The notes below the pieces were generated by a model that ran no database searches, was not told the origin of the DNA, and worked only from the letters and a program-made list of their open reading frames with translations. Positions 52,528 through 62,097 of a stretch of DNA of 64,000 nucleotides are shown here, piece by piece (the first letter of the stretch is position 1; the number at the start of each line of letters is the position of its first letter). The position numbers and the translations under genes were made by a program. The DNA comes from CAG-273 sp963929915 (GTDB lineage: Bacteria > Bacillota > Clostridia > TANB77 > CAG-508): NCBI GenBank assembly GCA_963929915.1, contig CAWVJY010000003.1:1-64000 (forward strand), given 5' to 3'.

Positions 52528-53386
52528 CTAAATTGGATTTACATGGACTATAGCTTTATAAATTTTATCTAATTTGGTCACATCTTTTTCTAAATTATCT
52601 GCTAATTTATGACTTTCAAAAGTAGTCATATTACCATCTACGTAAATGGTAAGAACTACTACATATTGATAACCGACAGGAGTGGATGAGATTTCATCCA
52701 CTTTTTTTATTTCTTTATAATGGTGTGCTATATCTAAAATAAGTTCTTCTGTTTTATCGTCTAGAGAAATATCCATTAACACATTATAGCTCTCTATAAA
52801 AATCTTAACGCCAGTAATACAAATCCAAATAGAAATTCCAATACCAACTACTCCATCAAACCAGTAAATATTAGCTAATGTTAATAAAACAGAAATTAAA
52901 GTAAAGGTAGTTACAATGCAATCATTTCTATGGTCTTTTTGATTTGCTTCTAACAAGATATTAGTATATTTTTTAGAAAGTTTACGAGTATAAAGAAAAA
53001 GAGTTAGCTTTACAATAATAGTAAGAATACAAACTAATACTAAAAACCAAGAAAAAACTAATTGGCTTCCTACAAGTAGACTTTGAAGAGAATCATAAAG
53101 TAGTTTAAAAGCAACCACAACCATAGAAATAGCAATAAACATAGAAAAAATATACTCTGCTTTTCCATGTCCAAAATTATGAGAATGGTCTTTCGGTTCA
53201 CTGGCAATTTTATTACCAATAAAAGTCATTAAAGAAGCAAAAATATCACTTGCACTATTGGCAGCATCAGCAATCATAGCTTGGCTATGAAAGAAAAAGC
53301 CGAGCAACCCCCTTTATAATTAGCAAAAATAAATTGCCTAAAATACCAAATAATCCTGCTTTTTTTGTTTGTTCAAAACGATCCAT
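52528..53386 (-). pseudogene. Cation diffusion facilitator family transporter, frameshifted
   Basis: Divalent-cation/proton antiporter of the CDF family, about 285 aa when repaired. Zinc-site residues of the family are present: HSQAMIADAANSASD in TM2 and DHSHNFGHGKAEY in the loop; a later membrane segment carries NIYWFDGVVGIGIS and the cytoplasmic tail follows. The N-terminal 25 residues (from ATG 53386, DRFEQTKKAGLFGI) are in another frame. The shift is at a run of five G/C bases, 53308-53312, where one base too many is present. A homopolymer error is likely. Confidence 0.85.
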
Positions 53387-53610
53387 ATGTTTTCATTCCT
53401 ATCTTTTTACATAGAGATTTATAATTAGTATCTCCATTTAGATTATATTTTTTTATTGTTTTATTTTTTATTGTTTTATTTTTTTATATTTATAATAATA
53501 TTTATATTATATTTATTTCTTCTTATATTTATTTTTACATTTCTTGTTGCAACTAAATTTTATTATACCATAATTTTATAAGCAATGTAGAAAAATATGA
53601 AAAGATTATA

Positions 53611-53643
53611 AAAAAGTTGGCATCGAATTTGATGCCAACTTTT
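53611..53643 (-). terminator. Terminator downstream of the 74-aa gene
   Basis: AAAAGTTGGCATC pairs with GATGCCAACTTTT (13 bp), T run on the minus strand, 10 nt after the stop of the small membrane protein. Confidence 0.85.
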
Positions 53644-53652
53644 AGGAAGTAT

Positions 53653-53877
53653 TCAATGCACTAATATTTGAATGAAATTGTGGACTCCTAATAAAGAGAA
53701 AAGTGTTCCGGAGATAAATATGATTCCTAGAGGCTTATTAAACTTTCCTACAATAATCTGAGTCCGTTTACATCCAAAAAACTTGCTTGGGGCCAATACG
53801 AAGAAAAAAATTAACAGGCTTAAAGCTTCCAAGAAAAGGATGAGTGCTGATGCTATACTTAAAATTGTCATTACCAT
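53653..53877 (-). CDS. Small membrane protein, hypothetical
   Basis: 74 aa, no family recognised. Two hydrophobic helices (about 2-29 and 49-72) are joined by a basic loop (KFFGCKRTQIIVGKFNKP). A GAGGGTT-like RBS precedes the start and a strong terminator follows, supporting a real single-gene unit. Function unknown. Confidence 0.65.
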   Translation of the reverse strand: MVMTILSIASALILFLEALSLLIFFFVLAPSKFFGCKRTQIIVGKFNKPLGIIFISGTLFSLLGVHNFIQILVH

Positions 53878-54120
53878 GTTGAACCCTCCTATATAATAAT
53901 ATATATTTACATTATATCATATTTTATATCTTATTTCAAATGGAGTGGGGCAATTATTTACCAATTATTACTCATTTCGTCAATTGAAAAGTTAAAAGCA
54001 ATTTGTAAAATGGATTTCTGAAATAGAAAAAACTACAATTTATTGCATAAAAATTTTCTTGCACAAAAACAACAACAATGTTATAATGAAGAAAAAATGA
54101 AGTCACAGGAGAAAAAATAA

Positions 54121-54465
54121 ATGGATTTTATGGGAATGATTTATCTACTACTATTTACAATTGCAATATTAATAGGAACCGCTATTTTCCAAATTAGAAT
54201 GGCAGGTATTAAAATTAAAGATTTTATTGGATTTATTCAAGCAAATGAAATGTTAGATAAATTATATAAATTTTCAAAAAGATATAACCTAATGAGTCCA
54301 CAAGAACAAATTATATTTCTATCAGAAGCAGAAAAAGTTTTTAAAGCATATGACAAAATTCCTTCTATTGTTTGGGAAGATGAGTATCGTAAATATTCAG
54401 AAGTTTTACAAGCATACCAAAATATTAGAGTGAATAGGTGGAGTGAAAAAAACAAGGAATCTTAA
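54121..54465 (+). CDS. Hypothetical protein with N-terminal membrane anchor
   Basis: 114 aa, no family recognised. One membrane helix at residues about 3-24 (MGMIYLLLFTIAILIGTAIF) with the remaining about 90 residues probably cytoplasmic, helical and charged (LMSPQEQIIFLSEAEKVFKAYDKIP, shown here in part). RBS AGGAG. Single gene followed by a terminator; function unknown. Confidence 0.7.
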   Translation: MDFMGMIYLLLFTIAILIGTAIFQIRMAGIKIKDFIGFIQANEMLDKLYKFSKRYNLMSPQEQIIFLSEAEKVFKAYDKIPSIVWEDEYRKYSEVLQAYQNIRVNRWSEKNKES

Positions 54466-54537
54466 TAGAATTGTAAAAGAAAAAGGTATAGAATTCTTTC
54501 TTACTTTTAAGATGAGCAACGTAAATGACATATTTTG

Positions 54538-54577
54538 AAACTATCAATAGACTTATAGGTGTATTGATAGTTTTTTT
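54538..54577 (+). terminator. Terminator after the 114-aa gene
   Basis: AAACTATCAATA pairs with TATTGATAGTTT, followed by a T run. Confidence 0.85.
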
Positions 54578-54748
54578 ACACATAAGAATTAGGTTGTTAC
54601 AGTAAATAATTCTACATGTGCATAAGTTTTATCTGTATAAATAAAGCTAAAGTAAAGCATAATAACATTATAAGAAATATAAGAAATAAACTAAAAGATG
54701 ATAGCATATAATAGAAAAAAGAATCAATAGAAATTTAGGAGTGATAAA

Positions 54749-55879
54749 ATGAAAATATATTATTTTGACCATGCAGCTACCACACCAGTAAGTAGAGAAG
54801 TTTTTGAAGAAATGCTTCCCTTTTTTACTTTGCAATATGGTAATGCTTCTTCTATGTATAGTATCGGAAGACAAGCTAAAAAAGCTATGGAACAAGCAAG
54901 AAGAAGAGTAGCAAATGCCATTGGCGCAAAGCCAAAAGAAATCTATTTTACTTCTTGTGGAAGTGAAAGTGATAACTTAGCCATTAAGGGAATTGCCTAT
55001 GCAAATAAGCAAAAAGGAAATCATATTATTACTAGTAAAATTGAACATCCTGCAGTATTACATACTTGCCAAGTTTTAGAAAAACAGGGATTTGAAGTAA
55101 CTTATTTAAATGTAGATAAAAATGGTATTATAGATTTAGAGCAACTAAATAATGCAATACGTCCAACTACTATTTTAATTTCTATTATGTTTGCTAATAA
55201 TGAAATAGGTACTATTCAGCCAATTGAAAGTATAGCAAAAATTGCTAGGAAACACCATATTATTTTTCACACAGATGCAGTGCAAGCAATAGGAAATGTA
55301 AAAATAAATGTGGAACAAATGCAAATAGATGCTTTATCTATGTCTGGTCACAAATTTTATGCACCAAAAGGTGTAGGAGTTTTATATGTAAAAGAGGAAA
55401 TTGAATTTGAAAAAATACAAGATGGTGGTCATCAAGAAAATAATAAGAGAGCAGGAACAGAAAATGTGGCAGAAATTGTAGGCTTAGGAAAGGCTATTGA
55501 AAGTATTTACCAGCAATTTGAAGAATATAATCAAAAGCTAATCACATTAAGAGATACTTATATTACACAAGTAGAAAAAGTAATACCAAATGCTAAACTC
55601 AATGGAGATAGAACAAAGCGTTTACCAGGAAATGCAAATTTTTCTTTTCCAAATAATGATGCACAAAAATTGCTATTTTCTTTAGATGAAAAAGGAATTT
55701 GTGCTTCTGCAGGTTCTGCCTGTAGTACAGGAAGTTTAGAGCCTTCCCATGTGTTAACTGCAATTGGTTTACCTTCTAATTTGGCAAATGGAACCTTAAG
55801 AATAACTTTTGGAAAAGATAATACAATGGAGGATGTGAATTATCTAGTACAAAGTTTGAAAGAGATTGTGCAAAATTAG
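54749..55879 (+). CDS. Cysteine desulfurase (NifS/IscS-like)
   Basis: 376 aa. PLP enzyme that takes sulphur from cysteine for Fe-S clusters or tRNA thiolation. N-terminal YYFDHAATTPVSREV; PLP-binding Lys in SMSGHKFYAPKGVGVLY; catalytic Cys in CASAGSACSTGSLEPSHVL, the NifS-type loop. No IscU scaffold or MnmA gene is adjacent, so the acceptor is not known. RBS TTAGGAGTG. It is followed by a perfect 17-bp terminator hairpin. Confidence 0.95.
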   Translation: MKIYYFDHAATTPVSREVFEEMLPFFTLQYGNASSMYSIGRQAKKAMEQARRRVANAIGAKPKEIYFTSCGSESDNLAIKGIAYANKQKGNHIITSKIEHPAVLHTCQVLEKQGFEVTYLNVDKNGIIDLEQLNNAIRPTTILISIMFANNEIGTIQPIESIAKIARKHHIIFHTDAVQAIGNVKINVEQMQIDALSMSGHKFYAPKGVGVLYVKEEIEFEKIQDGGHQENNKRAGTENVAEIVGLGKAIESIYQQFEEYNQKLITLRDTYITQVEKVIPNAKLNGDRTKRLPGNANFSFPNNDAQKLLFSLDEKGICASAGSACSTGSLEPSHVLTAIGLPSNLANGTLRITFGKDNTMEDVNYLVQSLKEIVQN

Positions 55880-56010
55880 ATAAAATTGTTTTAAATATAG
55901 TCTGTAAAATTTTTAATTTTGTTTAAAAAGTCTATTTTTAGCTTTATTACTATAAAAATGATAGCATTTTCTATAAGTATAAAATATTTTTACACAAAAA
56001 GTAAAGAAAA

Positions 56011-56048
56011 TATCAAAAGACACTAGATTTTTCTAGTGTCTTTTGATA
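56011..56048. terminator. Perfect 17-bp hairpin after the cysteine desulfurase gene
   Basis: TATCAAAAGACACTAGA pairs perfectly with TCTAGTGTCTTTTGATA around a TTTT loop. It lies between convergent genes; it may terminate both. Confidence 0.75.
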
Positions 56049-56087
56049 TAATAAATAAAACTTATTAGTTAATTTTTAAAATAAAAG

Positions 56088-56333
56088 CTACTTTTCTTTA
56101 GAATTACTTTTTTCTACATCTTTTTCTTTAGAATCTGGAATGTATTCTAAAAGATCAGATATTTCACAATTAAACGCATGGCAAATTCGGTTTAATTGGT
56201 CAATATCTACTCTTTTAGTCTCCTCATAATACATTTTAGAAATGGTAGCAGGTCGAATTTTGGTAAGGTTTGATAAAGCTTTTTGTGTCATCTTATGTTT
56301 GCCAAGTAAATCAGATAATTTTATTTTAATCAT
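56088..56333 (-). CDS. Small XRE-family regulator (YozG-like)
   Basis: 81 aa: a Cro/C1 helix-turn-helix (LLGKHKMTQKALSNLTKI then RPATISKMYYEETK) followed by a LNRICHAFNCEISDLLEY tail and a Lys/Glu end. Similar to short stand-alone regulators such as YozG. No obvious target; it is divergent from the 77-aa gene at 56499. Confidence 0.85.
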   Translation of the reverse strand: MIKIKLSDLLGKHKMTQKALSNLTKIRPATISKMYYEETKRVDIDQLNRICHAFNCEISDLLEYIPDSKEKDVEKSNSKEK

Positions 56334-56498
56334 GTATTACAACCTTTCTATTAAGAATTTTTGGTAAATTTTGTCGGATTTTGTCTTGTGCTTGTATTTT
56401 ACCATGAGATGTATTAAAATTACATATCATAGAACAAACATAACGACAGAAGTAATAAAAATACATATAAAGGTAATAGAAGAAAAGAGGCGTATTAA

Positions 56499-56732
56499 AT
56501 GAATTTTTACAGATTTTTCACAAAAGAAAATATATCTAAAAAAGGGGAAAAAAGAAATTGGAAAGAAAAGAATAAAAGATACTTAAGTCAATTACAAAGA
56601 TTTTTAGATGCTACAGATCGCATTCAAGAAGAAGAATTAAGAAATCATATTATTGCACAAATGTTAAAATGCGATTCAATTTTAACAGAACTTGCTGAAA
56701 ACGAAATGGCACGAATTAGACAAAAAATGTAA
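56499..56732 (+). CDS. Small basic hypothetical protein
   Basis: 77 aa, no family recognised. Lys/Arg-rich N-terminal half, then amphipathic helices (RFLDATDRIQEEELRNHII). AAGAGG precedes the ATG. It lies divergent from the XRE gene. Coding status is moderately supported by codon use. Confidence 0.55.
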   Translation: MNFYRFFTKENISKKGEKRNWKEKNKRYLSQLQRFLDATDRIQEEELRNHIIAQMLKCDSILTELAENEMARIRQKM

Positions 56733-56884
56733 ATCCAGAATAAAGTTTTAATAAAAAAGTGAAAACATTGGAAATGAAAGTAAATAAAAATTTTAACAAA
56801 AAGTGAAAATATGGAAATGAAAGTAGAAAGTGTATAATTCAAAGAAAAACAGACATACTAATAAAAAATAAAAATGAGGAAAAA

Positions 56885-57233
56885 ATGGTAAAAAAAATAT
56901 TAGTAGGTCTTATAGCAGGTGTGATTAGCGGACTTTTTACGGCAGGTGGAGGACTTATTTTGGTGCCTGCTTTTTTATATACTTTAAAAATGGAGCCAAA
57001 ACAAGCAAGAGCAACCTCTATTTTTTGCATTTTGCCAATGGTAGTAGTTACTGCATTTTTTTATGGAAGAAGTAACTATATTTATTGGAAAATTGGAATA
57101 CTATGTGCATTAGGTGGAATTATTCGGAGGATTGTTAGGAGCAAAACTTTTAAATAAAGTACCAGATAAATATTTAAAAATTATTTTTGCTGGATTTCTA
57201 ATTTATGCTGGAGTTCATATGTTTTTGCCATAA
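56885..57233 (+). pseudogene. Half-size TSUP (TauE/SafE) transporter subunit, frameshifted
   Basis: About 115 aa once repaired, with four membrane helices: half of the usual 8-helix TSUP anion exporter. The start matches the family signature GLIAGVISGLFTAGGGLILVP, with ARATSIF following. After ILCALGG the frame is lost. One surplus C at about 57125 separates it from GGLLGAKLLNKVPDKYLKIIF and the end at 57233. A second half-size gene follows, so together they would form the full transporter. Confidence 0.82.
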
Positions 57234-57354
57234 AGCAATAACATAATTTATACCTTTGTAATAAGAAAATATAAATATGTAGAATGCATATATTTCTGCA
57301 AGGAAAATATAAAAGATAAAATTCATTTTGAGCCAAAAAGGAATGAAGAAAAAA

Positions 57355-57748
57355 ATGTTGGAGATACTAATAGGTTTTATTTCAGGAATTGTTAGTCGGA
57401 ATAGGAATGGGAGGAGGAACTATTTTAATTCTTCTCCTTTCTCTTTTTATGAATTTAGATCAACACATTGCACAAGCTACGAATTTAGTATTTTTTATTC
57501 CAACTGCGATTGCTGCAATTATTGTTGGAATCAAAAATAAAAATATCCTTTGGAAACAAGCGATGCCTATTGTAATTTCAGGTGTAATTGGAGCAGGCAT
57601 TAGTGCTAACATTAGTAGCCATATGGAAGTAGGTATTTTAAGAAAACTATTTGGCACTTTTTTACTAGGAATTGCCATATATGAAATATATTCCTGGTAC
57701 AAAATGTATATTAAAGAAAAAATAAGACATAATAACAATAATAAATAA
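57355..57748 (+). pseudogene. Second half-size TSUP transporter subunit, frameshifted
   Basis: About 130 aa once repaired. It starts LEILIGFISGIV and, after the shift, continues VGIGMGGGTILILLLSLFMNL, repeating the TSUP signature of the first half. The extra base lies at about 57392. The ATQ/N motif AQATNLVFFIPTAIAAII and later helices follow, ending in a basic tail. Start codon is uncertain (57343 or 57355). Both halves of this pair are broken at the equivalent region, just upstream of a GGxGG sequence. Confidence 0.8.
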
Positions 57749-57846
57749 AATACAGTGGTGTAGTAAATTACAACATATACTAAAAACACTACTAAAAAGT
57801 AAGACTAGAAAGTAAAATTAAAAATTAAAAAGGAGGCTTATGAACT

Positions 57847-57987
57847 ATGAAATTTATTAAAGGTATGCTTATTGGAGGAATTGTAACAGCAGGTGTAGCA
57901 ATGGTATATGCAGAAACTATGGGACAAAATAAAAAGAAGATGATGAAAAAAGGTAAACAATTTGCAAAACGTATGGGTATTATGTAG
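57847..57987 (+). CDS. Small membrane-anchored protein (YtxH-like)
   Basis: 46 aa. A glycine-containing hydrophobic N-terminus (KGMLIGGIVTAGVAMVYA) with a basic C-terminal half (KKKMMKKGKQFAKRMG). Resembles short YtxH-type or DUF3918-like envelope proteins. A good AAAGGAGG RBS lies 10 nt before ATG 57847; an earlier ATG at 57840 opens only a 6-codon frame. A terminator follows. Function unknown. Confidence 0.7.
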   Translation: MKFIKGMLIGGIVTAGVAMVYAETMGQNKKKMMKKGKQFAKRMGIM

Positions 57988-58017
57988 TTTTTTAACATAT
58001 CGTATAAAACAATAAAC

Positions 58018-58057
58018 AAGAGGGTGTCCTGAAATAGGAACCCTCTTATTGCTTTTA
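58018..58057 (+). terminator. Terminator after the 46-aa gene
   Basis: AAGAGGGT-TCCT pairs with AGGA-ACCCTCTT, followed by a T-rich stretch. Confidence 0.7.
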
Positions 58058-58090
58058 ATATTTCTTTCTATTTTAGAAAAATTAAATAGC

Positions 58091-58612
58091 TTATCTGCAA
58101 GGTCTATCGCAATGTTTGTCGTCACAAGGCTTTTCACAATGCTTATCATCACAAGGTCTTTCACAGTGTTTGTCACAATGCTTATCATCACATGGTTTAT
58201 TGCAGTGTTTATCATCACATGTTTTTTCACATGGAGGGCAATCAAGTTCAATACCCTTTAAGCATTTGCCTTCACGTTTACAAGTAGTACATACTTTGCA
58301 ATGTTTTACTCTATCAACCCATACATCAATTTCATATAAACGGTTAGCACATAAAGGTCCAAAAACGAACTCGCCTTCCTTATCTGTAAAGGTATGAGAA
58401 ACAGGTCTTCTTTCCTCTTCTCCACATTCGCAAACAACCTCTACTAATTTAACAACTGCATCTGCAACAGGATCTCCATAGCAATCTTTAATTACTCCAT
58501 AAATAACAGATCTGTTATCTTCTGGTAAAGTAATGTTTAAATCAAATTGTTTTCCTGTAGCCATAATGCCGTCTACATCTAAAACTGGGCATACACATTT
58601 TTCGTATTCCAT
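58091..58612 (-). CDS. Carboxypeptidase-regulatory-like protein with Cys/His-rich repeat tail
   Basis: 173 aa. Residues about 25-105 form a transthyretin/carboxypeptidase-regulatory-like beta-sandwich (IYGVIKDCYGDPVADAVVKL, FTDKEGEFVFGPL). The C-terminal about 65 residues are near-perfect repeats of CDDKHC-x-(K/R)PC with Cys and His in fixed spacing, strongly suggesting metal binding or disulfide cross-linking. No signal peptide is visible. The family is common in spore-forming clostridia and may be a spore coat or surface component; that is inference. Start ATG 58612 after AAAGGAATG. Confidence 0.82.
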   Translation of the reverse strand: MEYEKCVCPVLDVDGIMATGKQFDLNITLPEDNRSVIYGVIKDCYGDPVADAVVKLVEVVCECGEEERRPVSHTFTDKEGEFVFGPLCANRLYEIDVWVDRVKHCKVCTTCKREGKCLKGIELDCPPCEKTCDDKHCNKPCDDKHCDKHCERPCDDKHCEKPCDDKHCDRPCR

Positions 58613-58694
58613 TCTTCTATCATTCCTTTCTATTTATTATAATATATTGTATGCAAAATTCGACAAATTGTGACTTGAGTTATTATCAATTGTA

Positions 58695-58875
58695 GTTCAA
58701 ACTATATATATTACAACGTTTGACCTTGGTGTCGCAATTTCCTACATGCACAAGAAAATCTGCGATTTTCTGCGCATACTAGTATGAAAATTGCTCCAAT
58801 TCGCACTACGTGGCAAAAGCCACTCCGTTTGGTCGCTTACGCGGTCTGCACTTTTGTAATATATATAGTTTGAAC
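58695..58875. repeat. Element E: palindrome-armed structured element
   Basis: 181 bp. Arms GTTCAAACTATATATATTACAA and its complement at 58854-58875 pair perfectly for 22 bp (shown in part here). The interior is far richer in GC and folds into several hairpins, such as GAAAATC-TGC-GATTTTC and GTGGC-AAAA-GCCAC. No homology to the A-C core was seen. It lies in a divergent intergenic region, so it is not a terminator. Confidence 0.8.
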
Positions 58876-59027
58876 ATAAAAAAATAAAAACTCTGGTAAA
58901 TTTCCAATAAGTGAAGTATAATAATAGAGCAAATAAAGAATAATGAGCAAAAGATAAGAATAAATGTAAATAAAGTCAGCAAGATACATGAAACTAAAAA
59001 ATAAAAAGAAAAGGAAATTGAAAGAAA

Positions 59028-59828
59028 ATGGATAATAGACCAATAGGAGTATTTGACTCAGGAGTAGGTGGCATGACAGTTTTAAAAGAATTAAGAAAAA
59101 GAATGCCACAAGAAAATTTTGTGTACTTAGGAGATACCAAACGTTTCCCTTATGGAAGTAAATCAAAACAAACCATTATAGAGCTAACGAAAAACGCAAT
59201 GGAATTTTTAAAAAAGCAAAATGTAAAAATGATAGTAATTGCTTGTGGAACTGCAACTAGTCAAGCTTTAGAAGAAGTACAAAATTTATATTCCATTCCT
59301 ATTATAGGAGTAATTAAGCCAACAGTAGATTACATATATAAAACCAATAAAAAGAAAATTGGAGTAATGGCAACAGCAGGAACCATTCGTAGTAAAGGAT
59401 GGGAACGAGAATTGTCTAAAAAGATTCCAGAACTTGACTTACAAAGTGTTGCTTGTCCATTATTAGCACCAATGGTAGAAGAAGGATGGTATGCAAATAA
59501 AATAGCAAAATTGGCAGTAAAAGAATACATAAAACCATTTAAAAATAGAGAAGCACTAATTTTGGGTTGTACCCATTATCCATTATTAAAAGAAATAATT
59601 CAAAAACAATTAGGAAAAAAAGTTGAGGTAATTAATATTGGAACACATGTGGCACAAGAAATAGAAGAAATGCTAAGAAAACAAGATATGTTATCACAAA
59701 CTAATCAAACTTCATTACAAGTTTATTTAACAGAAACAGAACATAAATTTAATGAAGTAGCAAGCATTTTACTGGGAGAAAATATTGAAGCAAAGTTAGT
59801 AAAAGAAGAAACAGAATTATTTGTGTAA
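59028..59828 (+). CDS. murI: Glutamate racemase
   Basis: 266 aa. Makes D-glutamate for peptidoglycan. Signatures: IGVFDSGVGGMTVLKEL with the first acid, catalytic Cys in VIACGTATSQALEE and the second catalytic Cys in LGCTHYPLLKE. Length is normal. Stand-alone gene downstream of element E; a weak RBS (AAGGAAA) precedes the ATG. Confidence 0.95.
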   Translation: MDNRPIGVFDSGVGGMTVLKELRKRMPQENFVYLGDTKRFPYGSKSKQTIIELTKNAMEFLKKQNVKMIVIACGTATSQALEEVQNLYSIPIIGVIKPTVDYIYKTNKKKIGVMATAGTIRSKGWERELSKKIPELDLQSVACPLLAPMVEEGWYANKIAKLAVKEYIKPFKNREALILGCTHYPLLKEIIQKQLGKKVEVINIGTHVAQEIEEMLRKQDMLSQTNQTSLQVYLTETEHKFNEVASILLGENIEAKLVKEETELFV

Positions 59829-59939
59829 ATGGATGAATATATACACAAACCAAACTTTATTTTCAATAAAAAAGATTAAAAGATATATGAAATTATAAAA
59901 AAATATGATAAAATAAGAAAAAATACGAGGAGTGATATT

Positions 59940-60248
59940 ATGAGTGAAAAAATATATACAATTGATGAAATAAAAAAAATATTGAAAGAATTTTTGAAAG
60001 ATAAACCTGTATATCAAGTAATACTATTTGGTTCTTATGCAAAACATGAAGCAACAAAAGAAAGTGATGTAGATTTAATAATAGATACAAATTCAGAGTT
60101 AAAAGGATTTGCACTATTAAAATTAATATGCCAAATAGAAGAAAAATTGAAAAAAAATATCGATGGATTTGAAAAATATGAAATAATAGAAGATTCATCA
60201 ATTGACAAGGAAATAAAAGAAACAGGAGTTGTTGTATATGAAAAATAA
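59940..60248 (+). CDS. MNT-type nucleotidyltransferase (MntA-like antitoxin), orphan
   Basis: 102 aa. Minimal nucleotidyltransferase fold with the catalytic signature VILFGSYAKHEATKESDVDLII (GS...DxD), shown in part. In HEPN-MNT toxin-antitoxin modules this protein modifies and silences the HEPN RNase. Here the overlapping downstream gene is reduced to remnants, so the antitoxin stands without an intact toxin. GAGGAGTG precedes ATG 59940. Confidence 0.88.
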   Translation: MSEKIYTIDEIKKILKEFLKDKPVYQVILFGSYAKHEATKESDVDLIIDTNSELKGFALLKLICQIEEKLKKNIDGFEKYEIIEDSSIDKEIKETGVVVYEK

Positions 60249-60329
60249 AGAATATATGTCATAGTAACAAATGATATCGTACAGCTGAAAAAAGATTTAG
60301 AAGAGATATTAGATAATAGTAATAGTTAA
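60238..60329 (+). pseudogene. Remnant of a HEPN toxin gene
   Basis: An ATG at 60238 overlaps the MNT stop, as HEPN genes typically do, and encodes only MKNKEYMS before TAG. From 60267 another frame reads TNDIVQLKKDLEEIL, which resembles the C-terminal end of HEPN proteins, stopping at 60329. The body of about 90 codons is missing, consistent with an internal deletion. Confidence 0.6.
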
Positions 60330-60411
60330 AAAAGAAGTTATTAAAATTAACTAGAAGTAATCATAATTTCAAAAAAATAAACATATATTTTACCATTAGG
60401 AGGCAAAATAT

Positions 60412-61180
60412 ATGTTTATTGTATTTAATAAGCAAAAAATATGTTCCTATCTAGTATCATTTTGCACAGTTGTTATTTTATTTTTATTTGCTTTTGCATT
60501 GGTAAATAATCATGATACTGTCCTTACTGCAAGCACAAATAGAGAACTTCCTATTTATTGTGTAGATACAGCAGAAAACAAAGTTGCCCTTACTATGAAT
60601 TGTGCTTGGAATGCAGATGATATTGATAGTATTTTAAAAACATTAGAAGATAATCAAGTTAAAATTACTTTTTTTATTGTAGGAGATTGGGTAGATAAAT
60701 ATCCAAAAGCGGTTAAAAAAATTGCAGATGCTGGTCATGAAATTGGCAACCATTCCAATACCCATCCACATGTCAATAATTTAAGTAGTGAAGAAAATAG
60801 CAAAGAAATACTAGAGTGTTCCCAAAAGATAGAGGCAATTACCAACCAAAAAAACAGTACTTTACCGTGCGCCATATGGAGAATATAACAATACTGTAAT
60901 TAGGGCAGCAAAATCTGTTAGCCACTTACCAATTCAGTGGAATTTAGATACACTAGACTATACTGGCTTAACAGGGGAAGAAATGTGGAACAGACTAAAT
61001 GGCAAATTAAAAAATGGTTCTATTATTTTATGCCATAATGGTACGAAACATACGGCAGACAGTTTAGACATGATTTTAAAAAATATCAAACAAGCAGGCT
61101 ATACTGTAGTTCCTGTATCAGAACTTATCTATCATGATAATTACATTATTGATAGCACTGGAACACAGAGAATGCAATAA
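60412..61180 (+). pseudogene. Polysaccharide deacetylase (PdaB-like), frameshifted
   Basis: About 256 aa once repaired: an N-terminal membrane anchor (about 11-32), then a NodB domain. Motifs: LTMNCAWNADDI (an Asn replaces the first Asp of the usual FDCAW form), HSNTHPHV and, after the shift, YRAPYGEYN and LCHNGTKHTADSLDMIL. The shift is at a run of seven As, 60848-60854, where six would restore the frame. PdaB-like enzymes act in sporulation or cell-wall N-deacetylation. A homopolymer error is likely. Confidence 0.85.
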
Positions 61181-61323
61181 ATATTTATACTAGAAGAAAA
61201 ATAGGCAAGATGGAAAGAAAAAATACAAGAAATGAAAGTAAAAAATTACAATAAATGTTATTTTTATGAATAAACTCCAAAAAAGCTGTTCATACTAAAC
61301 TTAGGTAAAAGGAGTTTATAAAA

Positions 61324-61802
61324 ATGTCTTTGATAGGAATTTATACACAAACTGGTAATGAGCCTTATTTAAAACAAAAATTAGCAACCATATTACCAGA
61401 AAACCAAATCTTTTTTCTAAAAGAAAATTCTATTCAAAACCTAATCAATATTAAATTTTCTATTATTTTAATTGGAAAAAAGATAACAAAAAATCATCAA
61501 GAATTTAAGGCAATGATTGAAAAAGCAGATTATCTAATTTTCAATACAGATATGGTAGAAAATATGGAACTTTTAGAAATTTGCATTTACATTTAATTAC
61601 GTATGGGTTTAATTCAAAGGCAACCATTACAACTTCTAGTGTAGAAGAACAAAAAATGTTAATATGTTTACAAAGGGGCTTTAAAAATTTACAAGGAAAA
61701 ATAATAGAACCACAAGAAATAGAAATACAAGAAGAACAAGAAATAAGTAGTTATGCTTTTATGGAATTCATTAGTCTAAAACTACTCTTAGAAAATGATT
61801 AA
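61324..61802 (+). pseudogene. Conserved clostridial hypothetical, frameshifted
   Basis: About 159 aa once repaired; no function assigned. The first part (SLIGIYTQTGNEPYLKQKL, FSIILIGKKI) leads to MELLE, after which one missing base (near 61577-61580, a run of As) shifts the frame to NLHLHLITYGFNSKATITTSS and LICLQRGFKNLQGKIIEPQEI. The last segment slightly recalls Mur-ligase-like proteins. AAAGGAG precedes ATG 61324. Confidence 0.65.
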
Positions 61803-61987
61803 TGTTGGTACAAAAAAATAGAGAAACAAGATGAAAAATAGAAATAACTAGAAAAATAATACGATAAAAAAGGAAAAAATACAAAAATATTTCTGTTAAA
61901 CTAAACTTATCAGTAATAAAAAATAGGAAAAAAGCTTGAGAAAAAGCAAAAAAATTTAAAAATAAAAGAAAAATTTAACATTTTATG

Positions 61988-62016
61988 TAGACAAAACCAA
62001 AAAAACATAGTATAAT
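61988..62016 (+). promoter_or_regulatory. Promoter of the SSB gene
   Basis: TAGACA (61988-61993), 17 nt, TATAAT (62011-62016), 82 nt before the GTG start. The rest of 61803-62097 shows no gene. Confidence 0.65.
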
Positions 62017-62097
62017 ATAAAATGTGACTAGGAATTAGTCTAAATTATACTTACTATGAATAAACTAAATAAGAAACAAAGGTAGGGAGGAAAAAAA

